From Labrenzia sp. DG1229 (lineage in GTDB: Bacteria; Pseudomonadota; Alphaproteobacteria; Rhizobiales; Stappiaceae), in NCBI RefSeq assembly GCF_000521215.1, contig NZ_KI928923.1:105270-169269 (forward strand): a stretch of DNA of 64,000 bases, written 5' to 3'. Positions 9,901 through 15,695 of this stretch are shown here, piece by piece; position 1 is the stretch's first letter; each line of letters opens with the position of its first letter. The translations under genes were made by a program, and so were the position numbers. Under the pieces are notes generated by a model that was not told the origin of the DNA, ran no database searches, and saw only the letters and a program-made list of their open reading frames with translations.

Positions 9901-10180
9901 CATCGATCTGTGGAACCGGTACCGGAACGGCGAACGGCACGTGTTCACCCGCCGCCTGTACACGCTTCAGGGACAGCAGACCTTTGACGAAATCCGTCAG
10001 AAATATTCCAGGGATCCGGAATTCCGGACAGCTGTAGAACGGTATGTTGCCGACTTCGAACAATTGCTGGCCCAGGTGTCACGCAACGACCGGGACAACA
10101 TGCTCGGCCAGACCTACCTCACATCAGACACGGGTAAGGTCTATACGATGCTGGCCCATGCCAGTGGTCGCCTCGACTAG
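3995..10180 (+). CDS. Giant membrane-anchored repeat protein, GPR (growth pole ring)-like
   Basis: A 2061-residue protein. Layout: Ala/Pro/Arg-rich cytoplasmic leader (1-100); two membrane segments (about 105-126 and 146-168); a conserved helical stretch (170-283); 118 consecutive 11-residue repeats (284-1581); a further long helical region (1582-1850); a Pro/Gln linker (about 1860-1925); and a conserved C-terminal domain (about 1940-2061). Size, paired N-terminal membrane helices and apolipoprotein-like 11-mer repeats match Agrobacterium GPR (about 2115 aa), which forms a ring at the growing pole and is needed for unipolar growth. The assignment rests on architecture. GAGG lies nine bases before the ATG and a strong terminator follows, so it is probably monocistronic. 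Confidence 0.8.
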   Translation: MANPTKAKDPAEAALSAVEEALKLDFGGPDATFNFEETAPEASAAAEADPERKPQPPAQSEPPREEQRASRRRGRGGRPPAANDDRRSIGNLIYALQRRPSSAPFWGALALSALWAALGISLFMSAFSDKVTSLGDPQALLSSPEMILAAVGILVPIIFFFVMAMMIWRAQEMRIVARGMTEVALRLAEPEDMAKESILSVGQAIRREVAAMGDGIERAIARASELEVLVHNEVSSLERSYNDNELKIRGLIEELVSQRESIVMNAERVRETIAGAHEKFSSQLSSTSGELGETVDQASHRMIEAVNSRVEELTSTVDSRIESLGATLNASGNELVDSLTVRAEDYVSRLSLTGHELVDNLAETGATMWETLSDRGNQVNERFAETATTFVDTLELRGSEINETLSSSSTSVISTLSSKADEFRTTLENTGITVGDVITARGEEINANLSLTSGRLIDTITSRTEELVSTVDTRVTSLDESLAVTGKQVTESISERGQAVTDTISIRGAEIVETLSSRSTEVAEILRGTGESIVVDLSLRGGEIAAKLDETAGSLTQTISVRGGELAEKLDNISERIYTAISINGTELDERLTARSNEMATMLEQQTVGFRNTLESVSSQFAVGLGEQTGSLTQTLADTGTQLAELIGSRGDRVAHDINQVSVQISDTLEVRGGALHDGLSSRLTELETIVTDRGGQLIDAFDTKSLLLSEAMDSRLSTLDTTFASRIDTMDASLGNRIADMDATIGGHATSLDAAIGGHAANLDASLGSHAAAIDASLSERLASVDAAIGGHAATLDATLSNHVGAIETSLSDKLSAVDATLGNRTEELDASLGGHAAAMESTLGDRLAAIDTTLTERAAAIDASIGERGVAMDAALGNRIATLDASLGDRVAAMDASLDQRYSAIDATLSDRISTMDTSLEHRFTSMDATLTDRISTLDASLEQRFTSMDMSLGEKISFMDTTLESRFNSMDASLGARVTTMDAALENRLSSMDRSLSERISTMDGALGGHINTLDLTLDQRTATFEATLEARTQILASAIENRTTGISDALEEKTRNITDVLADRSDAITLQLGQRIETAGNTLADRAVEIGETLSERVDGAAASMAEKAELLSTSMTSGTDRIDETLDARARQISETLISRTKEIAKAFVDGQEEMTTALDNRLSEAGDVLGKQSEQLTESLSERIAEINVSLGAKVFEVAETLDSRATQLETLLNERLESISGTLTGESERARDILTTVIAEAGATLSTESTRLRDVVQEATSAAVQSLSDERTKTVDIVDSALNQATEKLSGEGDRMRQIVLGSVGEARGVLVGESQKAADTVSTAMHQATGAMSGESAKIRELVLSAVNDAARAMAAESEKARTLYAGTLADFTGSLTGESEKVRTNLSGLIAEISGNLSAESEQARITLTNTLEEIRGQMSSEAGIVRARVNSAVSEAAELLVGRGNDVANELLEKATALNQAFGESSGELARIVGTDGNELINAIETRANDLTGRLSEVHGAILDAITVKGRDVTDTFAHTGLDATRTLVEAGDRIIASISERSDQAASLLSDTKNRLEADVTEILNKVETSNANLQSIVTAAGENLNEVEGNLARRAGEFRSAVDRAVQETNQTTTHIDEQVSNLRDVTQTTLADIQNLTNRFGDQSEELTRAARHLEETNQSVEGRVAERRTAIEEVADTLLSKTEAVDTLMRSFTQTLSDTLESADDRAREAANMLGAAAEAASNQVAEQFESMRLTAGMEGQKARDAIRSAQDDIISEMTRTVSDASDRFNDAAGRMRDVARDVHRELEATRNELKLGVLNLPEEAEESSAALRKVVNEQIRALTELSEIVAKQSNTLDISRPQTQSVASATPAPQSAAPASYAPAAPVQQPATSSGEQRPAQQHRPTETRRQETAQPQGGNPAGKGWVADLLRRASRDDDEASADTSVGRTPLQTVESLNSLSVDIARAIDHETFIDLWNRYRNGERHVFTRRLYTLQGQQTFDEIRQKYSRDPEFRTAVERYVADFEQLLAQVSRNDRDNMLGQTYLTSDTGKVYTMLAHASGRLD
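4844..8737 (+). repeat. 118 tandem in-frame 33-bp (11-residue) repeats inside the giant gene
   Basis: Reading the protein from residue 284 to 1581 in steps of 11 gives 118 complete units with no insertion or deletion. Position 1 is nearly always L, V, I, M or F, and position 8 is usually hydrophobic. Three zones are visible: units 1-39 with many RG/TG-x-E units; units 40-68 (6131-7087) with the highly alike [ML]-D-[AT]-[ST]-L pattern; and units 87-105 (7682-8308) alternating GESE-type units with a second type, a 22-residue period. Hendecads predict a right-handed or near-straight coiled coil. Confidence 0.9.
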
Positions 10181-10201
10181 GATGTCCCTCATTTGAATTG
10201 A

Positions 10202-10230
10202 AAAAGGCGGCCGGTGGCCGCCTTTTTTGT
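10202..10230 (+). terminator. Strong rho-independent terminator after the giant gene
   Basis: AAGGCGGCC and GGCCGCCTT form a stem with a short GGT-type loop, directly followed by six T residues. It lies about 22 bp after the stop codon at 10180. Confidence 0.9.
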
Positions 10231-10553
10231 CCGGCCTGAAACCTCACCCTGATCGCGAAGGCCATCCGGCACCTTTCGCAGTCACCACTTATGCATGTCC
10301 GGTAAATTTGGATTCGTGCGAGCTGACGATTGAACTGCCGGTTCAATTGTCGGCCCTGTCGCAATGCATCAAAGATCAGGGACCAGGTACGCCACCTGAC
10401 CGCAGACATCCGAACTCTGCTCTCACAGGAATGACGGCAATTCACACGAGCGGGAACGACCGGTTTTCAGCAGTTGCCTTCTTGGCCGCTCGCGGCAGAC
10501 AGAAGCTGAATGTCCTTACCCGATGGATTTTCTTCAATTCGAAAGATCAGGGA
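10231..10553. other. Non-coding stretch with no recognised element
   Basis: About 320 bp separate the terminator of the giant gene from the stop of the MarR gene on the other strand. Frames crossing it are short, run antisense into the MarR gene and lack a plausible start. No hairpin with a T-run, repeat or RNA signature was found. Confidence 0.5.
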
Positions 10554-11084
10554 TCAGTTTTCAGCCTCTGCGTCTACCGCCAGATTGTCCCGGATACGCT
10601 GAGCCACAGTCAGAAAATCGGTAATCTCGGCATCCGAAAGGCCCTGCAGCATCCTGCGTTCGACATCCAGCAGTTTCGGGGCAAGATCTTGGTAGACCGC
10701 CCTGCCTTCGCTCGACAGCTGCAGCAAAAAGCTTCTTCCGTCCTCCGAATGTGTCTCGCGGATCAGGTAGCCGCGTTCTTTCATGCGCTTCACGGCCCGG
10801 CTTACGACAACCTTGTCCATTGAGGACCGCGAAACAATTTCAGTTGCCTGAAGTCCACCGGATGCTGTGCCCAGGATTGCCATCGTCCGCCATTCTGCCG
10901 GCATCATTCCATAATCACGCTGATAAACCGCTGACAGCGCACTGGTGACATCGCTGTAAAAAACGCGAACCAGATAGGGGAAGAATTTTTCCAGTTCGAA
11001 AACGGGGGCCGCCTCCCCTGGACTCCCGGCTGTTTCTCGTGTCCGCAAGATGGTTTCGGTTTCCGTTTTTTCTGGGTCAGTCAT
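10554..11084 (-). CDS. MarR-family transcriptional regulator
   Basis: This 176-residue protein has a winged-helix core: a recognition-helix region GLQATEIVSRSSMDKVVVSRAVKRMKERG followed by a wing containing SEDGRSFLLQLSSEG (key motif D-x-R-S). Flanking helices at both ends would form the dimer interface. MarR proteins usually repress a divergent operon and release DNA on binding a small ligand. Here the gene is divergent from the dctPQM TRAP operon, so a role in controlling uptake of that transporter's substrate is likely. A palindrome in the shared intergenic region (11134-11151) is a candidate operator. Confidence 0.85.
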   Translation of the reverse strand: MTDPEKTETETILRTRETAGSPGEAAPVFELEKFFPYLVRVFYSDVTSALSAVYQRDYGMMPAEWRTMAILGTASGGLQATEIVSRSSMDKVVVSRAVKRMKERGYLIRETHSEDGRSFLLQLSSEGRAVYQDLAPKLLDVERRMLQGLSDAEITDFLTVAQRIRDNLAVDAEAEN

Positions 11085-11133
11085 TGGCTCTCGGTCAATT
11101 TAAAACAGTGGCGGAATGATTTTACGATTGACT

Positions 11134-11151
11134 TAGTTTCATTTGCAACTA
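11134..11151. promoter_or_regulatory. Candidate MarR operator between marR and dctP
   Basis: TAGTTTCATTTGCAACTA has matching outer arms (TAGTT/AACTA) and an imperfect inner extension (AGTTTCA/TGCAACT, one mismatch). It directly follows a TTGACT box (11128-11133), so a bound dimer would cover a plausible promoter for the TRAP operon. Position and symmetry suit MarR binding. Confidence 0.45.
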
Positions 11152-11229
11152 TTTTCGTGTTGCGCGGTCTGAAATCGCTTCAGATCAGCAAGCGATCGGC
11201 GTTCAGTCGGCAAACGGGAGGAGAAAACT

Positions 11230-12258
11230 GTGAAATCCATCAAGTGTCTTTCGATTCTGGCCGGCCTTACGGCAACGGCCCTATCCGGTACATTTTCAGG
11301 TGCAGTTGCAGATGAACTGGTGCTGTCTTCCTGGCTGCCGCCGAAGCATCCGATCGTAACCGGCGTCATGCAGCCCTGGGCGGAACAGGTTGCAGAAGCG
11401 ACCGACGGTCGCGTAACCGTCCGCATCCTGCCAAAGCCGCTCGGACCGCCTCCGGCGCATTACGATCTTGCTGCCGACGGCGTTGCCGATATCACCTACG
11501 GCCTGCACTCTTTCACACGCGATGACCGTTTCCTGCGATCCCGCATCGGCCAGTTCTCCTTCATCGCCGACACGGCAACCGAGGGCTCCAAGGCCTACTG
11601 GGACGTCTATGCGGGAAAACTCGACGCGCAGGACGAACATCAGGGCACCAAACTGCTGGGTGTCTGGATCCACGGCCCGGGCATGTTCCACAACAACCAG
11701 CGTAAGATCGAAACCCCCGGGGACTTCTCTGGCCTGAAGATCAGGACCCCGGGCGGCTACATTGCGGACCTGTCGCAGGACCTCGGCATAACCACCCAGT
11801 TCATGGGACCGGGTGAAGTCTACGAAAAGCTCTCCAGAGGCGTGATCGACGGAGTGACGTTCCCGGTGGAAGCCCTGCAGGCCTTCAAGCTCACGGATTA
11901 CATCAAGTCTTCGATGAAGGTCCCCGGCGGTATCTACAACACATCCTGGTTCATGGTGATGAACGAGGACATATGGGACGGCCTGTCGGACGAAGACAAG
12001 GCGGCAATTGAAAAGGTATCCGGCGCCGCGCTCGCCGAGCTTGCTGGCAGCGTCTGGGACGGTTCCGACGCACGCGGTGCGGAATATATCTCCGACAAGG
12101 AAGTTGAGGTCTATGACGCTCCTGCACCAGTCCTGGACAAGATCAAGGAACTGGCAGCCAAACACGAAGCCGCCTGGGCCGATGCCGTGAAGGAAACCGG
12201 ATTTGACGGTGCTGCCGCGCTAACCGATATGCGCGACCAGACAGGTATCAGCAACTGA
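11230..12258 (+). CDS. TRAP transporter substrate-binding protein (DctP family)
   Basis: This is the periplasmic receptor of a tripartite ATP-independent transporter, 342 residues. It starts with GTG, seven bases after GGGAGGAG. A Sec signal peptide covers about residues 1-26 (hydrophobic core then GAVA). The DctP fold is recognisable from KIRTPGGYIADLSQ and the FMGPGEVYEKLSRGVIDGVTFPVEA region, the segment that in this family carries the carboxylate-binding arginine and ligand loop. The ligand is probably an organic acid, but which one cannot be read. The stop overlaps the start of the small permease gene (TGATG). Confidence 0.9.
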   Translation: MKSIKCLSILAGLTATALSGTFSGAVADELVLSSWLPPKHPIVTGVMQPWAEQVAEATDGRVTVRILPKPLGPPPAHYDLAADGVADITYGLHSFTRDDRFLRSRIGQFSFIADTATEGSKAYWDVYAGKLDAQDEHQGTKLLGVWIHGPGMFHNNQRKIETPGDFSGLKIRTPGGYIADLSQDLGITTQFMGPGEVYEKLSRGVIDGVTFPVEALQAFKLTDYIKSSMKVPGGIYNTSWFMVMNEDIWDGLSDEDKAAIEKVSGAALAELAGSVWDGSDARGAEYISDKEVEVYDAPAPVLDKIKELAAKHEAAWADAVKETGFDGAAALTDMRDQTGISN

Positions 12259-12770
12259 TGACACCGTCAGATCCTGACAATGCAGCTCCGCGCCGATTCG
12301 AAAGTCTCCGGCGCGGAGCGACCTTTCTACTCGGTTTTGCCTGCCTGCTCGTGCTCGGGGCCATGATCGGTCTAACCTGTGTGGACGTAGTTGCCCGCTA
12401 CCTGTTCAACAGCCCGGTCAACGGCGCATACGAACTGACGCAATTGCTGCTGGCCTCACTGATATTTCTCGCCCTGCCACTGACAACGGCGGCCGGCGAA
12501 CACATCGAGGTGGAGTTGCTGGACGGCCTTAAAAGCAAGGGCTTGAAGTATCTGGGCGCGGTCTGTGCGGGAGTGGCAACGGTGACCGTCTTTGCAATCG
12601 TAGCCCTGGAACTCTCCGAACATGCCGAAAAGCTGCAGCGCCGGGATCAGGTGACGGACTCGCTCGAAATCCCTCTTTACCTGATCGGTTGGCTCGGAAC
12701 TGCGTCCTTTGCCATATCCGCAGTCGTTGCCATCTTCTGGACGCTCCGGCGTTTGCGTGAAAAGGCCTGA
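12258..12770 (+). CDS. TRAP transporter small permease (DctQ)
   Basis: A 170-residue membrane protein with four hydrophobic segments, at about residues 22-45, 57-75, 95-115 and 137-160. The first helix contains the GLTCVDVVARYLFNSPVNGAYE segment (core motif DVxxRY-x-F-x-x-P-x-x-G), the hallmark of DctQ. It pairs with the large permease DctM to move solute delivered by DctP, driven by a sodium gradient. It overlaps dctP by one base and is followed three bases later by dctM, which places all three in one operon. Confidence 0.9.
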   Translation: MTPSDPDNAAPRRFESLRRGATFLLGFACLLVLGAMIGLTCVDVVARYLFNSPVNGAYELTQLLLASLIFLALPLTTAAGEHIEVELLDGLKSKGLKYLGAVCAGVATVTVFAIVALELSEHAEKLQRRDQVTDSLEIPLYLIGWLGTASFAISAVVAIFWTLRRLREKA

Positions 12771-12773
12771 TAC

Positions 12774-14081
12774 GTGCTTGAAGCTCTGATTGGATTTGTT
12801 GCCCTCTTCGGCCTCGTTCTGCTGCGCGTTCCGATCGCCGTTGCAATGATCATTGTCGGAACGGCCGGGTTCGCCGCTCTGCGCAACTGGAACGCTGCTC
12901 TCAATCTTCTCGGTAATGCCGCGTTCGACACGGGATTGTCCTACACGCTCTCCGTGATCCCGCTGTTCATCCTTATGGGCAATCTCCTGACCATTTCGGG
13001 AGTCAGCCAGTCCTTGTTCAGCACAGCGCACAGCCTGCTGCACCGCATGCGCGGCGGTCTTGCGATGGCTTCCATCGTCGCATGTGGCGGGTTTTCCGCT
13101 GTCTGCGGTTCTTCGCTTGCAACAGCCGCGACCATGTCCAAGGTCGCCATGCCCTCTATGCGCAAGGCAGGCTATGCCGACAGTCTCGCTACCGGCTCCA
13201 TTGCCGCCGGAGGAACGCTCGGTATTCTGATCCCGCCGAGCGTGATCCTGATCATCTACGGCCTGCTGACAGAGGCCGACATCGGCAAACTCTTCATCGC
13301 CGGGATCATACCGGGTCTTCTAGGCGTTCTCTTCTACCTCGCCGCGGTTTATGTGACTGTTCTCGTGAAGCCTGGGCTTGCACCATCCGAGCATGAGGAC
13401 ATCGCGCTGGACCGCAAGGACATCTGGGGCGTGCTTGCCGTCCTTGGCCTTTTCGCCGTGATCATGGTCGGCATCTATGGCGGGTTTTTCACGCCCACCG
13501 AAGCAGCGGCCATCGGCGCTGCGACGGCGCTGATCATCGCTTTCCTGTCAGGTGGTCTCACCTTCGAGAAACTCTTCACCGCGGCGCTCAACTGCGCCCG
13601 GACCACGGCGATGATCTTTGCCATTATCATCGGGGCGGAAGTCTTCTCCAATTTCATCAGCTATGCCGGTGTCCCGGACGCCCTGCTGAATTTTGTCCAA
13701 TCGCTGGACGTCAACGCCTATGTGGTGATGCTCATACTGGTGCTGATCTACATCGTGCTCGGCGCGGTGCTGGAGAGCCTGTCGATGATCCTGTTGACCG
13801 TCCCGGTCTTCTTTCCGCTGGTGACCTCGCTGGATTTCGGTACCGGCATCCTGAGCGATCCGGAAATGGTGCTGATCTGGTTCGGTATTGTCGTCGTCGT
13901 CGTGACCGAGATCAGCCTGATCTCGCCGCCTATCGGCCTCAACGTCTTTGTTCTCCGCTCCGTCCTCACCGACGTGCCGCTCCGGACCATCTTTGCCGGT
14001 GTCCTGCCCTTCTGGGCAGCCGACATCCTGCGTTTGGCACTCTTGATTGCAGTTCCGGCGCTGTCCCTGATATTGATCTGA
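12774..14081 (+). CDS. TRAP transporter large permease (DctM)
   Basis: A 435-residue protein with about 12 hydrophobic segments and the features of the DctM/YiaN family: GGFSAVCGSSLATAATM near residue 104 and a matching inverted-half segment GGFFTPTEAAAIGAA near residue 238 (these two re-entrant regions line the substrate and Na+ sites). It starts with GTG at 12774, three bases after the DctQ stop. The length agrees with the family. It is the last gene of the operon; no clear terminator follows. Confidence 0.93.
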   Translation: MLEALIGFVALFGLVLLRVPIAVAMIIVGTAGFAALRNWNAALNLLGNAAFDTGLSYTLSVIPLFILMGNLLTISGVSQSLFSTAHSLLHRMRGGLAMASIVACGGFSAVCGSSLATAATMSKVAMPSMRKAGYADSLATGSIAAGGTLGILIPPSVILIIYGLLTEADIGKLFIAGIIPGLLGVLFYLAAVYVTVLVKPGLAPSEHEDIALDRKDIWGVLAVLGLFAVIMVGIYGGFFTPTEAAAIGAATALIIAFLSGGLTFEKLFTAALNCARTTAMIFAIIIGAEVFSNFISYAGVPDALLNFVQSLDVNAYVVMLILVLIYIVLGAVLESLSMILLTVPVFFPLVTSLDFGTGILSDPEMVLIWFGIVVVVVTEISLISPPIGLNVFVLRSVLTDVPLRTIFAGVLPFWAADILRLALLIAVPALSLILI

Positions 14082-14161
14082 ATTTGCTTGTATCTTTCTG
14101 CCGGCAATCACGCGGGTAGTTTGGAAGTCTCAATGAAAGCAGCTTTGACGACAAGGATGTG

Positions 14162-14596
14162 ATGACCGAAGAAGAGTTGGCATCAATCCGGCAGCGGTGC
14201 GAGAATGCAACGTCCGGTCCCTGGATCTCCTACATCGAAGGGCGCGATCACACTTCTGGCAGTAACTTCATTATTACGGGCAGCGGCGAAGATATCGCAT
14301 TGACCGGAGCCACGAACGCTGATCAGGATTTCATTGCAAATGCTCGACAGGACATTCCGCGCCTGCTTGCAGAAATCGCAAGGCTCAGAAGGACACCTGT
14401 CAAAAGAAAATGTCTAAATCGCATTGCACGAAACCAACAGCGAAAGAAGCAATGCTCAATTTCGATTTCTTTCCTTGCCGGTCTTCAGATCAAGCTTCCT
14501 GACACCACCCTCAACAACAAGAATGACATCCGAACCCGAGACTTCAAAATCCCAAGGCGGCTCGACATCCGCCGACCAGAGTTTTTTGCCTCTTAG
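14162..14596 (+). CDS. Small phage/accessory-type protein with over-run C-terminus
   Basis: The first 80 residues form a recognisable unit of a family common in phages and accessory DNA: it opens LASIRQRCENATSGPW and closes ADQDFIANARQDIPRLLAEI, the usual 'ATxGPW ... RxDIPxLLxEIxRLR' pattern. ATG at 14162 follows AAGGA. Family members normally stop soon after LRR. Here the frame continues 60 basic, composition-shifted residues that are antisense to the convergent gene ending at 14456, so the natural stop may be lost. Function unknown. Confidence 0.55.
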   Translation: MTEEELASIRQRCENATSGPWISYIEGRDHTSGSNFIITGSGEDIALTGATNADQDFIANARQDIPRLLAEIARLRRTPVKRKCLNRIARNQQRKKQCSISISFLAGLQIKLPDTTLNNKNDIRTRDFKIPRRLDIRRPEFFAS

Positions 14597-15004
14597 AGAC
14601 CATGCTGAACATTCAGTTTCAGAGGACATCAGCACGATATCACCAAACCTGTGCCACCCCCAAAATCCGCAATAGACATAGTCTTCGAAGCTGCGTTCAC
14701 GCCTTTCAAGATCGTATCCAAGCAGGATCTCGCCAGCTCCGACAAAAAGAAATGGGGTTTCAGGTACCAGAAGAACGCCAGGCTCGAACCCGCCATAGTC
14801 TTGAAATTTCAAGATAATAACAGCATCCGACCGGTCACTGAAGTCGTCCGCTTTGGAAACGCTGACGGAAAGGCACCGGCTCCACTCATCCGGCGCGGAA
14901 ACCTCGTCGACAAATCGCGCCTTCTCCTTCGCCACATCATTGATCACAGGCTGCTGAACATCTTCGAGGTTAAGCTTCCAGTCGCCGATAGTAACACTAA
15001 GCAC
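14456..15004 (-). CDS. Hypothetical protein with PQQ/propeller-like C-terminus
   Basis: About 180 residues. The second half has beta-strand repeats reading LLGYDLERRERSFEDY, FWGWHRFGDIVLMSSETE and LWSADVEPPWDFEVSGSD, which resemble blades of PQQ-like or propeller proteins and a family of actinobacterial and myxobacterial hypotheticals. I favour the GTG at 15004 (MLSVTIGDW); a GTG at 15064, directly after the preceding stop, would add 20 residues of less protein-like sequence. The 3' end overlaps the convergent gene by 141 bp. There is no signal peptide. Function not recognised; its neighbour and composition suggest acquired DNA. Confidence 0.6.
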   Translation of the reverse strand: MLSVTIGDWKLNLEDVQQPVINDVAKEKARFVDEVSAPDEWSRCLSVSVSKADDFSDRSDAVIILKFQDYGGFEPGVLLVPETPFLFVGAGEILLGYDLERRERSFEDYVYCGFWGWHRFGDIVLMSSETECSAWSLRGKKLWSADVEPPWDFEVSGSDVILVVEGGVRKLDLKTGKERNRN

Positions 15005-15064
15005 GGCATGAACTCTGCATGAGGATATGGTGATTTCGCGGCAGGTTTGCCAGGCAGCGACCAC

Positions 15065-15667
15065 TCAAACGTTCTTCAGCGTCCAGGCCGCCATTTCGGC
15101 AAAGACGCGGTCGGCGGAGGTGTTCATGGCCTCGACGGCCTTGTCGACGGATGAACTTCCGGCAGGCGTTTCGGCGCGGAAGACCTTGGTCGACACAGTC
15201 CTGCCATTGCGGTCGTTGACGACGCGCGCGGAAATTTCCACCACACCCCGGTTCCCGGCAACCTGAAGCTCGAACGCCCGGATCTCGGTCTGCAACTGGT
15301 AATCGATAAGCAGGCCGTCCCCGGGAAGGCCGACACCGCGCAACCGCCCGGTATTCTGCAGCGTTTCCATGAGCTTGAGCTGCACGACGTTCGGAAGCGT
15401 ATCCGCCCAGGCAGACTTCGGGTAGTAACTGTAGATGGGTCCCTTGTCGACGACGGCGATATAGCTCGTATCAAGTGCCTTGAGGGCACGCGGCGGGGCC
15501 ACCAGCACCTGGACACGGCTCGACCGGCCCTGAAGTCCGTCCACATCTGCAGAGGTCAGGCTATAGAAGGCAGACGGCGCGGTGCTTGTGCAGCCGGCTG
15601 TCAGCACACCAAGGCCAAGGACACCCAGGACACCCCGGCGGGTCATGTTGGTCGTTGCCTGCGTCAT
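15065..15667 (-). CDS. ABC-type transport auxiliary lipoprotein (PqiC/ABC_trans_aux)
   Basis: A 200-residue lipoprotein. The N-terminus has a twin-Arg-like start (MTRRGVLGVLGLGVLTAGC) ending in a lipobox, with the lipidated Cys about residue 25, followed by APSAFYSLTSADV, the YxL motif typical of this family. The rest matches the ABC_trans_aux fold (PRALKALDTSYIAVVDKGP, then WADTLPNVVQLKLMETLQ). It is the outer component of an MCE lipid transport system, anchored in a membrane and facing the periplasm. It is the last gene of the mla-like operon, 28 bp after the MCE gene. The ATG at 15667 was chosen because upstream codons lie inside the MCE gene. Confidence 0.85.
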   Translation of the reverse strand: MTQATTNMTRRGVLGVLGLGVLTAGCTSTAPSAFYSLTSADVDGLQGRSSRVQVLVAPPRALKALDTSYIAVVDKGPIYSYYPKSAWADTLPNVVQLKLMETLQNTGRLRGVGLPGDGLLIDYQLQTEIRAFELQVAGNRGVVEISARVVNDRNGRTVSTKVFRAETPAGSSSVDKAVEAMNTSADRVFAEMAAWTLKNV

Positions 15668-15695
15668 GAGCCCCTGCCCTTGTTGTTCTTCTTGT

